Shown here one piece after another: positions 51,964-61,120 of a stretch of 64,000 nucleotides of DNA (positions within the stretch are counted from its first letter, which is position 1; every line of letters starts with the position of its first letter). This DNA comes from Elusimicrobiota bacterium. GTDB lineage: Bacteria; Elusimicrobiota; Elusimicrobia; UBA1565; UBA9628. Below the pieces are notes generated by a model. The model was not told the DNA's origin and ran no database searches. It worked only from the letters and a program-made list of their open reading frames with translations. Made by a program: the position numbers and the translations under genes. The stretch covers positions 1 to 64,000 of the forward strand of contig JAHFCE010000009.1 in assembly GCA_023249675.1 (NCBI GenBank), read 5' to 3'.

Positions 51964-53545
51964 ACGTTGCAAACTTGCCCAAGGACTGCTCTTGGTGTCT
52001 TTGTTGCCCGCTTGCGCCTGGTCGCAAGTTCCAGGTTTGGAACAGGTCGACGGTCTTTTGAAGAGAGGCCAAGCGACCGGCTCTTTAGAAGAGCAGGCTG
52101 AAAAAGCTCGATTTGATTCGGTCGCCGAAGGCCCCGCCCCGGTTGCGGCCGGCAGCGCCCAAAACCCTGAGACTGGCCCGGGAATGAGCCTCGCAAACAA
52201 GGCAATCTTTTTTGAGGAGCGGACGCGTCAAGAGCACCGGCCCTGGTTCGGTTTGATCGTCAGCCGCGATCTGGATGAATCGGGCAATTTGATGCGGTAT
52301 TCAAGCCTCGGCGATGCCGCTATATGGACCGGAACCTATATCGCCTCTCAGGCCATGCGCTACGCGGTCACACGCGAACCCGCGGCCTTGCAGGGCATGG
52401 AAGAGTCCTTGTGGGGATTCTCTGCCCTCCACGAGATAACAGAAATCCCCGGCTTGATCGCCCGGGTTTTGGTGCCGCGCGATTATGCCGAGGCGAACAG
52501 CCTGACCAATAATCCCGATTGGCACGCCGGCCACGGCAAATATGAGGGCTGGTATTGGAAAGGGGAACTCTCTTATGACCAATACACCGGCTATCTCTTT
52601 GGAATTTGCAAGGCCTGGCCGTTCATCCATGATCCCGCCCTGCGCGCAGCGTTGAAAGAGGTTCTCCGAGCGATCGGCCATCACATCATGGAACATGACA
52701 TGAGGATCGAGGGGGCCGGAACTTTCCTGGATTTCCGTGCCAACTATTTTTATCAGGATCGGGGACCTGGTTTTATCAAGTCGATTCCCCTGCCGCCGCT
52801 CCGCGCCGGCAATGCCTTGGACGGCCTGCACTACCTGCGAGTCTGCGCTTCTTTGACCGAGGATCCCGCACTCCAAGCCTATTACGAGAATGAGATGGTC
52901 TTGAAGCGCGAGATGGATGTCCAGGTTTTAAATGCCGGTCCCCAATATTTCCCCGAATGGCTTAAGGAACATCAACGTTGGGCGGAGAAGATCGCGCGTT
53001 TTGAGTGGGGAGACGACGTCCAGGTCCGGCCGGAGGCCTTGCGCAGCGATATTTCCGCCAATTTGTCCCATATGGCCTTTCACGATTTATTGGCCCTGGA
53101 AACCGACCCCATGCTCCGCGACAATTACGCCGGCGCTTTCCATAAGGTGCACCAAGTGGTCGAGGGAGAGGGGAATACGTTTTGGAATTTCCTCTATGCC
53201 GCATCGCTGGGAGCGAGTCCTCGGGAAATAGAAGCCGGCGTGGATTCCTTGAAACGTTTCCCCACGGCTCGTTTCACGGGAGCCATGACCAACAGTTCGG
53301 ATCCCTCTTTACCCAAAGACAAGGCTGTGCAAGCCACCCTCTATAAACCGGGTCAAGCTCCTTATGGGTGGCTTGCCAAGACGCCTCTCCCTTTTGACAA
53401 GCGGGTGCTGCATGCGGCTTTCCCCTGGCAGCACAATCCTTATGAGATGGACGCGCCTGCCGATCCCACGCAAGGATCGGGCGCTGGGTATTTGGTCGCT
53501 TACTGGATGGGGCGTTATTACGGCTATGTCGGGCCGGCGGATTAG
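51956..53545 (+). CDS. Exported, probable (alpha/alpha) toroid protein
   Basis: 529 residues from the ATG at 51956. Signal peptide ending CAWSQ (LLLVSLLPACAWSQV; C19 could be lipidated). The region SSLGDAAIWTGTYIASQAMRYAV, LWGFSALHEITEIPGLIARVLVP, and YEGWYWKGELSYDQYTGYLFGICKAW has the spaced helix pairs of alpha/alpha barrels seen in glycan-active enzymes. Similar uncharacterised proteins exist in Acidobacteria-like genomes, as I recall. No catalytic residues can be assigned. Confidence 0.6.
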   Translation: MIRRCKLAQGLLLVSLLPACAWSQVPGLEQVDGLLKRGQATGSLEEQAEKARFDSVAEGPAPVAAGSAQNPETGPGMSLANKAIFFEERTRQEHRPWFGLIVSRDLDESGNLMRYSSLGDAAIWTGTYIASQAMRYAVTREPAALQGMEESLWGFSALHEITEIPGLIARVLVPRDYAEANSLTNNPDWHAGHGKYEGWYWKGELSYDQYTGYLFGICKAWPFIHDPALRAALKEVLRAIGHHIMEHDMRIEGAGTFLDFRANYFYQDRGPGFIKSIPLPPLRAGNALDGLHYLRVCASLTEDPALQAYYENEMVLKREMDVQVLNAGPQYFPEWLKEHQRWAEKIARFEWGDDVQVRPEALRSDISANLSHMAFHDLLALETDPMLRDNYAGAFHKVHQVVEGEGNTFWNFLYAASLGASPREIEAGVDSLKRFPTARFTGAMTNSSDPSLPKDKAVQATLYKPGQAPYGWLAKTPLPFDKRVLHAAFPWQHNPYEMDAPADPTQGSGAGYLVAYWMGRYYGYVGPAD

Positions 53546-53552
53546 GAGAACC

Positions 53553-55046
53553 ATGTTCACGCGTCGATTGATTTCGCTTGGGATAATCGCCTCTTTGTTT
53601 CTTGGAACTGCCCAGCCGGCCCTGGCCGCGGCCCCGATGATCCGGCTCTCGGCCGTGCCCGTGCCCATAGCCTGCGTCGGCGTGGCGGCGGTCCCTGTTC
53701 AAGCCATTGCCCCTCAGCCGGCGCTGGCGCCGATCACGGGAGGTGGACTTGCTGACTTCCAGCCGCTGATTGCGCCGCAAACTCTTTCGAGGACGGAAAC
53801 GCTTGCCGTCGCTTGGGACCGCTTTTTTTCTGGAAGCGCGAAGCGGCCGTCAAGGGAGTTCGTTCTCCCCGGACAACCGCCAAGCCGCGCCGTCGGCGCT
53901 GCGCAAGCGCTGCTCCCCTTGGGGAGAAGCGCCGAACGTCTCGCATCCTCTCCGCCCGCCCTCCCTTCTCCTCGCGTCCAATCGAAGTCAAGGCCCTGGA
54001 GCTTCGCCTCCAGGATTGCGGCCATTTTCTTGTTGGCCATGACCTTGGCCGGGTGCGCTTTTCATCAACCAATGATGGACGGCTACGCCGGCCCGCGGCC
54101 GCTGCCAGCGGCCATCGCCAGAGCTTTTGAGGAGCCGGGCGGCCTGATTTCTTCTCGGGTCCTTGAGACCGAAGTGAACAGCCGTTTTCGTGGTGAGATC
54201 ATTGAATTGACCGTTGGGGAAGGGCTCCAGCAAAGGAAGTTCTCCATTGAGTACTACACGGCCCTCACTCCAGGCCCTCGACCGACGGTCATCGTCTCTC
54301 CCATTTTGGGAGGGGAAAATTACCCGATCGCCCGCACTCTTGCGAAGCTATTGGCCAAAGAAGGCATTAACGCTGCCCTGATGCGGCGCTCAGGGGAAAT
54401 TATTCAACCCAGCGATTTTGAGAAGGGACCGGACGGCAAGCTTCTTCGGCCGATGGACCTGGTCGCGCTTCAAGATAAAGTGCTCCGCCAGCATGTCATC
54501 AATGCCCGACTGACCTTGGATTGGCTCCAGGCGCGACCGGAAGTCAATCCCAAGAAATTCGGGGCTTTGGGGATCAGCATGGGAGGAATGCAGACCGTTC
54601 TCTTGGCCGCGATCGACTCCCGCATTCAGCGCCAGATGATCGCTTTGGCCGGAGCGGATTTGCCGGATATCATTGCTCGGAGCCATGAGGGGAGCGTCGC
54701 CCGCTATCGCCGGGCGACCTTGGAGACTTTGGGCTGGAGCTTGGATGATCTCAGCGATAAGATGAGACAAGCAATGCGCGTTGAAGGCAGCGGGGATTTG
54801 AGCATCGATCCGGGCAGCTTGGCTCCTTCCCTCGATGCGAGAAGAACCTTGATGATCATCAGCCTCCTCGATCAGGTTGTCCCGACAAAAAATCAATTGG
54901 CTCTTTGGGAGCTGGCAGGCCGCCCTGAAGTCTACTATCTACCGACGGGGCACTACACCGCCGCTCTCTATTGGTTTCATTTCCAGGTGTGGACAAAACG
55001 ATTCTTCACGGAAGGGCTCCTGGAGCAGGATCAGAAAAGTCGGTGA
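53553..55046 (+). CDS. Exported alpha/beta hydrolase
   Basis: 497 residues from the ATG at 53553 after AGGAGA. Signal peptide (LGTAQPALAAAP), a Pro/Ala-rich linker to about residue 150, then an internal hydrophobic stretch (IAAIFLLAMTLAGCAF) that itself looks like a lipoprotein signal, and a hydrolase domain from about 180: TVIVSPILGGENYPIA, nucleophile Ser in LGISMGGMQT, acid Asp near SLLDQVVPTKN and His in LPTGHYTA. The internal lipobox could mean the true export signal is there. Substrate unknown; perhaps an esterase or dienelactone-hydrolase-like enzyme. Confidence 0.72.
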   Translation: MFTRRLISLGIIASLFLGTAQPALAAAPMIRLSAVPVPIACVGVAAVPVQAIAPQPALAPITGGGLADFQPLIAPQTLSRTETLAVAWDRFFSGSAKRPSREFVLPGQPPSRAVGAAQALLPLGRSAERLASSPPALPSPRVQSKSRPWSFASRIAAIFLLAMTLAGCAFHQPMMDGYAGPRPLPAAIARAFEEPGGLISSRVLETEVNSRFRGEIIELTVGEGLQQRKFSIEYYTALTPGPRPTVIVSPILGGENYPIARTLAKLLAKEGINAALMRRSGEIIQPSDFEKGPDGKLLRPMDLVALQDKVLRQHVINARLTLDWLQARPEVNPKKFGALGISMGGMQTVLLAAIDSRIQRQMIALAGADLPDIIARSHEGSVARYRRATLETLGWSLDDLSDKMRQAMRVEGSGDLSIDPGSLAPSLDARRTLMIISLLDQVVPTKNQLALWELAGRPEVYYLPTGHYTAALYWFHFQVWTKRFFTEGLLEQDQKSR

Positions 55047-55051
55047 GCCGG

Positions 55052-55270
55052 TTATTGGGCTGAGGCGCCGGAAACTACCGCGGGCGCGGCCTTGGGTGTC
55101 TCGGCCTTCGCGGGACCGTCGGCGCCCGCGCAGCAGGAATCAGTCTTCATGACCGGGCACATCTCGCCAGACCCGCAGGTCAGACGGTGAAGGCCGAAGC
55201 CGGCGGCGACAAGTAGGGCGACAGCTCCAACGCGGCCCAAAATATTCCCGTCTTCATTGAGCTCGCTCAT
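55052..55270 (-). CDS. Small membrane protein with Cys-rich segment
   Basis: 72 residues. One hydrophobic helix (GRVGAVALLVAAGFGLHRL, about residues 12-30), then CGSGEMCPVMKTDSCCAG and an Ala/Pro-rich tail. The five Cys residues may bind a metal or form disulfides. Family not recognised. The ATG overlaps the riboflavin kinase stop by 4 nt, so it is translated with the rimP-nusA cluster. Confidence 0.6.
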   Translation of the reverse strand: MSELNEDGNILGRVGAVALLVAAGFGLHRLTCGSGEMCPVMKTDSCCAGADGPAKAETPKAAPAVVSGASAQ

Positions 55271-55650
55271 GCGCTCATTGTAGCCCGCGCGGACTTGCGG
55301 GTCAAGGACGCCACATCCTTGCGGATCTGAGCCTTCAGCGCGCCAAGCGTTGCAAACCGCCGCTCTGCGCGCATCTTCGAGAGGAAGCTCAACGTCAAGG
55401 TCCGTCCATAGAGATCCCCGCGAAAAGCGGGAATATGGACCTCAACGACAAGCCGCACGCCGCCGACGGTCGGACGCACCCCCACGTTGCAGGCGCCGAC
55501 GCGCTTGCCAAGCGTCGTGCCCTTGACTTGGACCTTCCAGACCCCGCGCGGAGGACGGGCGGAGGGCGGGATCTTGAGGTTGGCCGTCGGAAAGCCGAGC
55601 CTGCGCCCTAGACCGTCGCCGCGCACGACGCGACCGCGAACAGTCTTCAA
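55267..55650 (-). CDS. Stand-alone riboflavin kinase domain (RibF C-terminal half)
   Basis: 127 residues. It starts directly with RGRVVRGDGLGRRLGFPTANL, the riboflavin kinase motif (GRGLGFPTANL type), continues GVWKVQV, ACNVGVRPTVGG, VEVHIPAFRGDLYGRTLTLSFLSKMRAERRF, and ends normally. It phosphorylates riboflavin to FMN. In most bacteria this is the C-terminal half of the bifunctional RibF after truB; here the FMN adenylyltransferase half is missing, with truB overlapping the start codon. FAD synthesis must rely on another gene. Confidence 0.88.
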   Translation of the reverse strand: MKTVRGRVVRGDGLGRRLGFPTANLKIPPSARPPRGVWKVQVKGTTLGKRVGACNVGVRPTVGGVRLVVEVHIPAFRGDLYGRTLTLSFLSKMRAERRFATLGALKAQIRKDVASLTRKSARATMSA

Positions 55651-56369
55651 GGCCTTCCGTTAAGAGCGCCCTCGAGAGCCGGCAAGGACTCCGCCAGGCG
55701 CCGGAAGAGCTCGGAGGCAGACAGGGCGCGCACAACGTCGAGAGGAGCGGCCTCCTCGATGCGCCAAGGGCCCACGGACTCGCGGCGCAGGGCGGACACC
55801 GTCGCGCCGCAGCCAATCTTGTCGCCCAGTACCTCGGCCAAGGTCCGCACGTAGGTCCCGCTCGCGCAATGCAGGCGATGAGACAACTCCGGCGCGGCCC
55901 AGGACAGCGCCTCCCAGGAATGCACCACGGCCGATCGAGCCTTGACCGGAACCTCAAGACCTTGGCGGGCGTACTCGTAGAGCGGGCGGCCCTGGTGCTT
56001 GACCGCGGAATAGGCGGGGGCCGGCGCCGAGACGATCCCGACGAGCGCGGCAAGCTCGGCCGAAAGCCGCGCCAAGTCGAGCGCGGGCAACGGACGCGCA
56101 TCGATCGTCTTGCCCGTGATGTCGCCGGTGTCGGTCTTGACGCCAAGGCGGATCGTGCCCGAATAGATCTTGTCCATGCCCTGCAGACGCGCCTGGAGCT
56201 TCGTGCAGGGGCCGATGAGTACGACGAGCAAGCCCGTGGCGAGAGGATCGAGCGTGCCGGAATGGCCGACCTTGGTGCCGCGGGGAAAACGCTGGCGCAG
56301 AACGGCGACGCAGTCGTGCGAGGTCCAGCCCGCGGGTTTGTCGATCAGGAGCATCCCGGCTGGAATCAC
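55647..56369 (-). CDS. truB: tRNA pseudouridine(55) synthase
   Basis: 240 residues, near-minimal family length. GMLLIDKPAGWTSHDCVAVLR, KVGHSGTLDPLATGLLVVLIG with catalytic Asp, YSGTIRLGVKTDTGDITG, and SAVKHQGRPLYEYARQG are diagnostic. It makes pseudouridine 55 in the tRNA T loop. The C-terminal PUA-type extension is short or absent. It overlaps rbfA and the riboflavin kinase gene by 4 nt each. Confidence 0.94.
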   Translation of the reverse strand: MIPAGMLLIDKPAGWTSHDCVAVLRQRFPRGTKVGHSGTLDPLATGLLVVLIGPCTKLQARLQGMDKIYSGTIRLGVKTDTGDITGKTIDARPLPALDLARLSAELAALVGIVSAPAPAYSAVKHQGRPLYEYARQGLEVPVKARSAVVHSWEALSWAAPELSHRLHCASGTYVRTLAEVLGDKIGCGATVSALRRESVGPWRIEEAAPLDVVRALSASELFRRLAESLPALEGALNGRP

Positions 56370-56716
56370 CGTCCCGTTTCCTTTTCGAGCTTATTGAGAA
56401 GCTCGTCGATGCGCGACGCCTTCTTGGGCGTGTTGTCGTAGGTGAAGATCAGATTCGGGATGGTCTTCACCGACACCTTCCTCTTGATGAGCTCGCGCAG
56501 GTACGGAGCGGCGCGCTCAAGGGCGGCGGCGGCGCGCTCGCGTTCCGCGTCCGTGCCCAGAATCGAATAGAAGACCTTGAGCGTCTTGCGGTCTTGGGAA
56601 AGGTCGACGTCCGTGACCGTGATAAATCCGACCAAGCCGGGGTCCTTGACCTCGCGCAAATGCGTCGAGACCAGCTCCTTGTAGAGTTGCCTCAGCCGAT
56701 CGTTTCGCTCGTACAC
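56366..56716 (-). CDS. rbfA: 30S ribosome-binding factor A
   Basis: 116 residues from the GTG at 56716, just 4 nt after the infB stop; a longer in-frame stretch upstream reads through infB in another frame and was rejected. Typical RbfA content: YERNDRLRQLYKELVSTHLREVKDP, GFITVTDVDLSQDRKTLKVFYSI, and VKTIPNLIFTYDNTPKKASRIDELL. It assists late 30S maturation in the cold. Part of the nusA-infB cluster. Confidence 0.9.
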   Translation of the reverse strand: MYERNDRLRQLYKELVSTHLREVKDPGLVGFITVTDVDLSQDRKTLKVFYSILGTDAERERAAAALERAAPYLRELIKRKVSVKTIPNLIFTYDNTPKKASRIDELLNKLEKETGR

Positions 56717-56720
56717 CGGC

Positions 56721-59165
56721 TTAGCGCGGCGATTGAGACAGGCGTCGAACGCGCGATTCCTTGACGAAGAACTCGAGCAGGTCGCCGACCGCGACGTCGC
56801 TGAAGCCCTCGATGCCGATACCGCACTCCATGCCCTTCTCCACTTCCTTGACGTCATCCTTGAAGTGGCGAAGCGTGGTGACCTTGCTGGTGTGGACGAC
56901 AGCGCCGTCGCGGAGCACGCGGATGTGGCCGCCGCGGCTGATCTTGCCGTCGCGGATCGCCGAGCCGGCAATCACGCCAGACTTTACCTTAAACAACGCC
57001 TTCACCTCGCCCTTGCCGACGACGACGTCGACGATCTCGGGGGCGAGCAGGCCTTCAAGGGCCGCCTTGACGTCCTCAATAAGATCGTAGATGATCTGGT
57101 ACTTGCGGACTTCGACGCCCTCGCGATCAGCGAGCTCGGTGGCGCGCGGCTCGATCTCGGCGTTAAAGAGCAAGGTGACCGCGTCGGAGGCCGACGCGAG
57201 CAGGATGTCGGACTCGTTCGCGTTGCCGATCGCGCCATGGATGATACGCACGCGGCACTCCGTCGTGGAGAGGCCCTCAAGCGAGTCGCGCAAAGCCTGG
57301 AGCGAGCCCTGCATGTCCGCCTTGAGCAGGATGTGCAGATCCTTAGCCTTGGATTGCCCGGAGTTAAGCGCCGTGCGCAGGCCCACCAGCGTCATGTGCT
57401 TCTGGTGGGCCATCGTCTGCTCGCGGTGGATGAGCCGGCGCTTCTCCGCGATGTCGCGCGCGGCCTTCTCGTCCTCAACGACAGTGAAGGCGTCGCCGGC
57501 CTGGGGCGTGCCCATGATGCCGAGGATCTCAACAGGCGTGGCGGGACCGGCGACTTCAATGCGCTTGCCGGCGTCGTCGACAAGGGCCTTGATCTTGCCG
57601 TGCGCTAGGCCCGCGACGAAGGCGTCGCCCAGGCGCAGCGTCCCAGCCTGGACGAGCACGGTGGAGACGGCCCCGCGCTTGGGGTCCATCTTGGCCTCGA
57701 GAACCGTGCCGTACGCCGGGCGGTCCGGGTTGGCTTTGAGTTCGAGCATCTCGGCCTGAAGAGCCAAACTCTCCAGCAGCTTGTCGAGGTTCAGGCGCTT
57801 CTTCGCGGACACGTCGACGAAAATGGTCTTGCCGCCCCACTCCTCGGCCTGGAGGCCGTGGTTCGCCAGGTCCTGGCGGATTTTTTGCGGGTTGGCGCCG
57901 GGAAGGTCGATCTTGTTGACCGCAACCACGATCGGCACGGCGGCGGCCTTAGCGTGATCGATGGCCTCGATGGTCTGGGGCATAATGCCGTCGGTGGCGG
58001 ACACCACGAGAATGACGATGTCGGTGACTTTGGCGCCCCGCGCGCGCATGGCGGTGAAAGCCTCGTGGCCGGGCGTGTCGAGAAAAACGATCTCGCCCTT
58101 GTCGATCTTAACCTTGTACGCGCCGATGTGTTGAGTGATCCCGCCGGACTCGCCCTCGGCGACACGCGCGGAGCGGATGGCGTCAAGCAAAGAGGTCTTG
58201 CCGTGGTCGACATGGCCCATGATCGTGATGACGGGGGGGCGCGGCTTGAGCTTGGCCGGGTCTTCCTTCTCGGCCTTAGTGACCGCAAGCTCCTCTTCTT
58301 TGTACATCGCGACGACCTCAAGCTCAAAGCCGAAGTCTGAGGCGACGACCTGCGCCGCCTCGGTCTCCAGACGCTGGTTGATCGTGGCGAAGATGCCCAA
58401 GCCCATCAGCTTCTTGATGACGTCGTTCGTCTTGAGCTCCATCTTCTCGGAAAGCTCGCGGACGGTGATCATCGATGAAACCTTGATCTTCTTAAGCGCG
58501 GGTTTAGCGCTCGGATCGAGCGGTTTGGCCGCGGGCGCTACCGGACGATTCGGCTGTTGCGGACGCTGGCCGCCGGAACGGTGGCCGTGACCAGGGCGCT
58601 GGCCGGGCATCGATGGCCGAGAGGAGCCGGGGCGCGACGTCATCTGCGGGCGCGTCGTGATCGCGCCCGGGCGCAGAATGACGGGCTTCTGCGGACCGGA
58701 CGTGCCGGGCTTGGGCGGCATGGGCGGCAGAGCGCCGGTCACGGGCGGCTTTGCGGCGGGTACGGCGGGAACGATGGGCGCGGACGCGACGGCCGGCTTC
58801 GCGACAGGAGCTGGGGCGGCCGCGGCGGGAGCAGGCGCGGCGGCGGCGGGTGGAATGGCGGACTTCGGGACTGGAGGCTTGGGGAGCGCTGCGCCGGCGG
58901 CCAGGCGCGTCACGGTCGGGCCGGCGGTCGAGACGTTGCGCTTCTTGAACATCGCGAACGCGGACACCAGGCTCGACGAGGGGGGCGCGATCGAGCCCTC
59001 TTCCTGCTTGGTGCGGACCTCGGCGGCGGTCTTGGAGACGCCCTCGACATCGGAGACAGCACCTTTTTTGGCCTTCTTCGAAGAAGCCTTGACGGGCTTG
59101 GACGCGGCGGCTTTCGGCGCCGCGGGCTTCTTTGCCGGGGTCTTTTTCGTGGTCTTCTTGGCCAT
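56721..59165 (-). CDS. infB: Translation initiation factor IF-2
   Basis: 814 residues. A Lys/Ala/Pro-rich N-terminal region (1-220), IF2 N-terminal helical domain ([20 protein letters not shown]), GTPase domain with [31 protein letters not shown] and [10 protein letters not shown], then two beta-barrels and the C-terminal fMet-tRNA-binding domain. It delivers initiator tRNA to the 30S subunit. A TATAAT box lies 9 nt before the ATG, so an internal promoter may add to read-through from nusA. Confidence 0.95.
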   Translation of the reverse strand: MAKKTTKKTPAKKPAAPKAAASKPVKASSKKAKKGAVSDVEGVSKTAAEVRTKQEEGSIAPPSSSLVSAFAMFKKRNVSTAGPTVTRLAAGAALPKPPVPKSAIPPAAAAPAPAAAAPAPVAKPAVASAPIVPAVPAAKPPVTGALPPMPPKPGTSGPQKPVILRPGAITTRPQMTSRPGSSRPSMPGQRPGHGHRSGGQRPQQPNRPVAPAAKPLDPSAKPALKKIKVSSMITVRELSEKMELKTNDVIKKLMGLGIFATINQRLETEAAQVVASDFGFELEVVAMYKEEELAVTKAEKEDPAKLKPRPPVITIMGHVDHGKTSLLDAIRSARVAEGESGGITQHIGAYKVKIDKGEIVFLDTPGHEAFTAMRARGAKVTDIVILVVSATDGIMPQTIEAIDHAKAAAVPIVVAVNKIDLPGANPQKIRQDLANHGLQAEEWGGKTIFVDVSAKKRLNLDKLLESLALQAEMLELKANPDRPAYGTVLEAKMDPKRGAVSTVLVQAGTLRLGDAFVAGLAHGKIKALVDDAGKRIEVAGPATPVEILGIMGTPQAGDAFTVVEDEKAARDIAEKRRLIHREQTMAHQKHMTLVGLRTALNSGQSKAKDLHILLKADMQGSLQALRDSLEGLSTTECRVRIIHGAIGNANESDILLASASDAVTLLFNAEIEPRATELADREGVEVRKYQIIYDLIEDVKAALEGLLAPEIVDVVVGKGEVKALFKVKSGVIAGSAIRDGKISRGGHIRVLRDGAVVHTSKVTTLRHFKDDVKEVEKGMECGIGIEGFSDVAVGDLLEFFVKESRVRRLSQSPR

Positions 59166-59174
59166 TACAGGGGC

Positions 59175-59180
59175 ATTATA
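59175..59180 (-). promoter_or_regulatory. -10 element before infB
   Basis: Minus-strand TATAAT with a 9-nt gap to the infB ATG (59165) and no good -35. It would produce an infB mRNA with a leader of only two or three nucleotides. Confidence 0.4.
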
Positions 59181-59197
59181 GCATGTTGGGTGGGGAC

Positions 59198-60442
59198 CTA
59201 GGCTCCCGCTTGCGCCGCGGCCTTCGCGTTCGCGACGATTTTGGCGGCGGTCTTCTCTCCGATCCCGGCCGCCTTGAGCTCTTCGACCGTGGACGCCGCG
59301 AGCTTCGCGGCGTCGGTAATGCCGGCCTTCGCGAGCGTCTCGAGCGTCTTTGGCCCCACGCCCTCAAGCGCGGCCAAAGATGGATCTGCGGCCACGGCCG
59401 CAGACGCCCTCGAGGGCTCCGCCTTGACCTCGAGGGTCCAGCCGGTGAGCTTCTGGGCCAAGCGCACGTTCTGCCCGTCCTTGCCGATCGCCAAAGCCAG
59501 CTGCTCCTCTGCGACGAGCACCTCCGCGATCCGGTTCTCCGGGTCCATGACCTGCACCGACGCGACCTTCGCGGGCGCGAGTGCTGCGGCGAGGGCCTCC
59601 TCGACGCCCTCGGCGTAGGCAATGAGGTCGATGCGCTCGCCCGCGACCTCGTTCATGATCGAGCGGATGCGCGAGCCGCGAAGCCCGACGCACGAGCCGA
59701 TCGCGTCGACGCGCGGGTCATTGGACTTCACGATCACCTTGGCGCGAAAGCCGGGATCGCGCACGATGCGCACGATCTCGACGGTCTTGTCCGCGATCTC
59801 CGGGACCTCCTGCTCCATCAGGCGCTGCAGGAACAGGTCGGCCGCGCGAGAGAGCACGACGGCAGGCCCGCGCTGGGACTTGTCCACGCGCAGAATGACC
59901 GCCCGCACATTTGAGCCGATGTTATAGCGCTCGCGGCGAATCTGCTCGCGGGGGGGGAGCACGCCCTCGGTCTTGCCGAGGTCGACGATGATGCTGCGCT
60001 CCACGAAGCGGTGCACGGCGCCGGAAACGACCTCGCCCTCCTTCGGCTTGAACTCCTCGTAGAGCTTGTCGCGCTCGACCTCGCGCACGCGCTGGGTCAG
60101 CACCTGCTTGGCGGTCTGCGCGGCGATGCGAGCGAAGTCGGCCGCGGGCGCGGGGTAGATCAGCTCATCGCCGATCTTCGCACCCTTCTTGATCTTCTGC
60201 GCATCGGCCTCGGTGAGCTCAAGCTCGGGATCGATCACGGTCTCAACAACCTTCTTTGCCACGACGGCCGAGAAAACGCCGCTCTCACGGTCGATGGAGG
60301 CCCGGATGTCCGCGTTCTTGCCGACGTGCTTGCGCAACGAGGACACGACCGCGCCCTCGATCATGGACAAAATCTCATCGACGGGGATATTCTTCTCCCG
60401 CGCGATCTGCTCCAACGCCGTCATCATTTCGGATTTGCTCAT
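59198..60442 (-). CDS. nusA: Transcription termination/antitermination factor NusA
   Basis: 414 residues. N-terminal RNA-polymerase-binding domain, S1 domain (GEVVSGAVHRFVERSIIVDLGKTEGVLP), two KH domains (DPRVDAIGSCVGLRGSRIRSIMNEVAGERIDLI, NRIAEVLVAEEQLALAIGKDGQNVRLAQKLTGW), and a C-terminal helix-hairpin-helix domain (LEGVGPKTLETLAKAGI). It modulates pausing and termination. It lies between rimP and infB in the conserved order. Confidence 0.95.
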   Translation of the reverse strand: MSKSEMMTALEQIAREKNIPVDEILSMIEGAVVSSLRKHVGKNADIRASIDRESGVFSAVVAKKVVETVIDPELELTEADAQKIKKGAKIGDELIYPAPAADFARIAAQTAKQVLTQRVREVERDKLYEEFKPKEGEVVSGAVHRFVERSIIVDLGKTEGVLPPREQIRRERYNIGSNVRAVILRVDKSQRGPAVVLSRAADLFLQRLMEQEVPEIADKTVEIVRIVRDPGFRAKVIVKSNDPRVDAIGSCVGLRGSRIRSIMNEVAGERIDLIAYAEGVEEALAAALAPAKVASVQVMDPENRIAEVLVAEEQLALAIGKDGQNVRLAQKLTGWTLEVKAEPSRASAAVAADPSLAALEGVGPKTLETLAKAGITDAAKLAASTVEELKAAGIGEKTAAKIVANAKAAAQAGA

Positions 60443-60456
60443 ACAATCAGCCCTCC

Positions 60457-60918
60457 CTAGAAATCAGCCGCGGCCGCATCGTCGAGCCTCAGCTCGTCGA
60501 TCGCCTCGCGCGCGAACGTCTTGAGGTCCTTGTCGACTTGGAGCGACACTGTGCCCTCATGTAAACCCTGCAGCACTCCCGAGAAGCGGCGCTGGCCGTT
60601 CTCGGGCAGCTTGAGGCGCAGCTTCACGGACTTACCCGCAAAGCGCGCAAAATCCTTGTCCTTCTTGATCACACGATCAAGCCCCGGCGAACTGACCTCG
60701 AGCACGTACGACTGCGAAATCTTGTCGCCCTCGTCGAGCGTGGCGCCCACGCGATCCGAGAAATACGCGCAGTCGTCGAGCGTGATGCCACCCTGCTTAT
60801 CCAGGAATAGGCGCAGGACCCACTGGTGACCCTCGCGGCGCCACTGCAAGTCCACCAATTCGCCGCCCTCCTGCTCGATCAGGGGGTTCAGAAGCGCTTC
60901 GATCTCTTGGGCGTCCAT
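60457..60918 (-). CDS. rimP: Ribosome maturation factor RimP
   Basis: 153 residues from the ATG at 60918; a TTG at 60930 adds four residues but lies against the T-tract of the leader hairpin, so it was not used. Typical motifs: LVDLQWRREGHQWVLRLFLDKQGGITLDDCAYFSDRVGA and VLEVSSPGLDRVIKKDKDF. It is needed for 30S assembly. It is the first gene of the rimP-nusA-infB-rbfA-truB operon. Confidence 0.93.
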   Translation of the reverse strand: MDAQEIEALLNPLIEQEGGELVDLQWRREGHQWVLRLFLDKQGGITLDDCAYFSDRVGATLDEGDKISQSYVLEVSSPGLDRVIKKDKDFARFAGKSVKLRLKLPENGQRRFSGVLQGLHEGTVSLQVDKDLKTFAREAIDELRLDDAAAADF

Positions 60919-60931
60919 GGTTTCACTCAAT

Positions 60932-60994
60932 AAAAAAAGTGGCTCAAACGGCAGCCACTCCTGAAGAAAGCCCGCCTCCCAAAACGGTGGGAGG
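60932..60994 (-). promoter_or_regulatory. Two-hairpin leader with intrinsic terminator upstream of rimP
   Basis: On the minus strand hairpin 1 is CCTCCCA/TGGGAGG (60994-60975, 6-nt loop). Hairpin 2 is AGTGGCT/AGCCACT (60959-60938, 8-nt loop), followed directly by seven T residues ending at 60932, 14 nt before the rimP ATG. Hairpin 2 has all the features of an intrinsic terminator, placed between promoter and first gene. Confidence 0.7.
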
Positions 60995-61005
60995 TGAACA
61001 GGGAC

Positions 61006-61035
61006 AGTCTATCAAGAACCGGGGGTGCGCGTCAA
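61006..61035 (-). promoter_or_regulatory. Sigma70-type promoter of the rimP-nusA operon
   Basis: Minus-strand TTGACG (61035-61030), an 18-nt spacer and TAGACT (61011-61006) with a TGA extended -10. Transcription would start near 61000 and run through both leader hairpins. Confidence 0.55.
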
Positions 61036-61120
61036 TGACAACGAACTGGGCCGAAAGATGCTCCGACCTGGGACCATCGGCCCATGCCCCCGTCTCGCAC
61101 CTCGGCTATCATTTAGGAAG

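Noticed and set aside
56717-56971. N-terminal extension of rbfA
   Set aside because: It is an Ala/Ser/Arg-rich shadow of infB in another frame; the RbfA family match begins right at the GTG at 56716.
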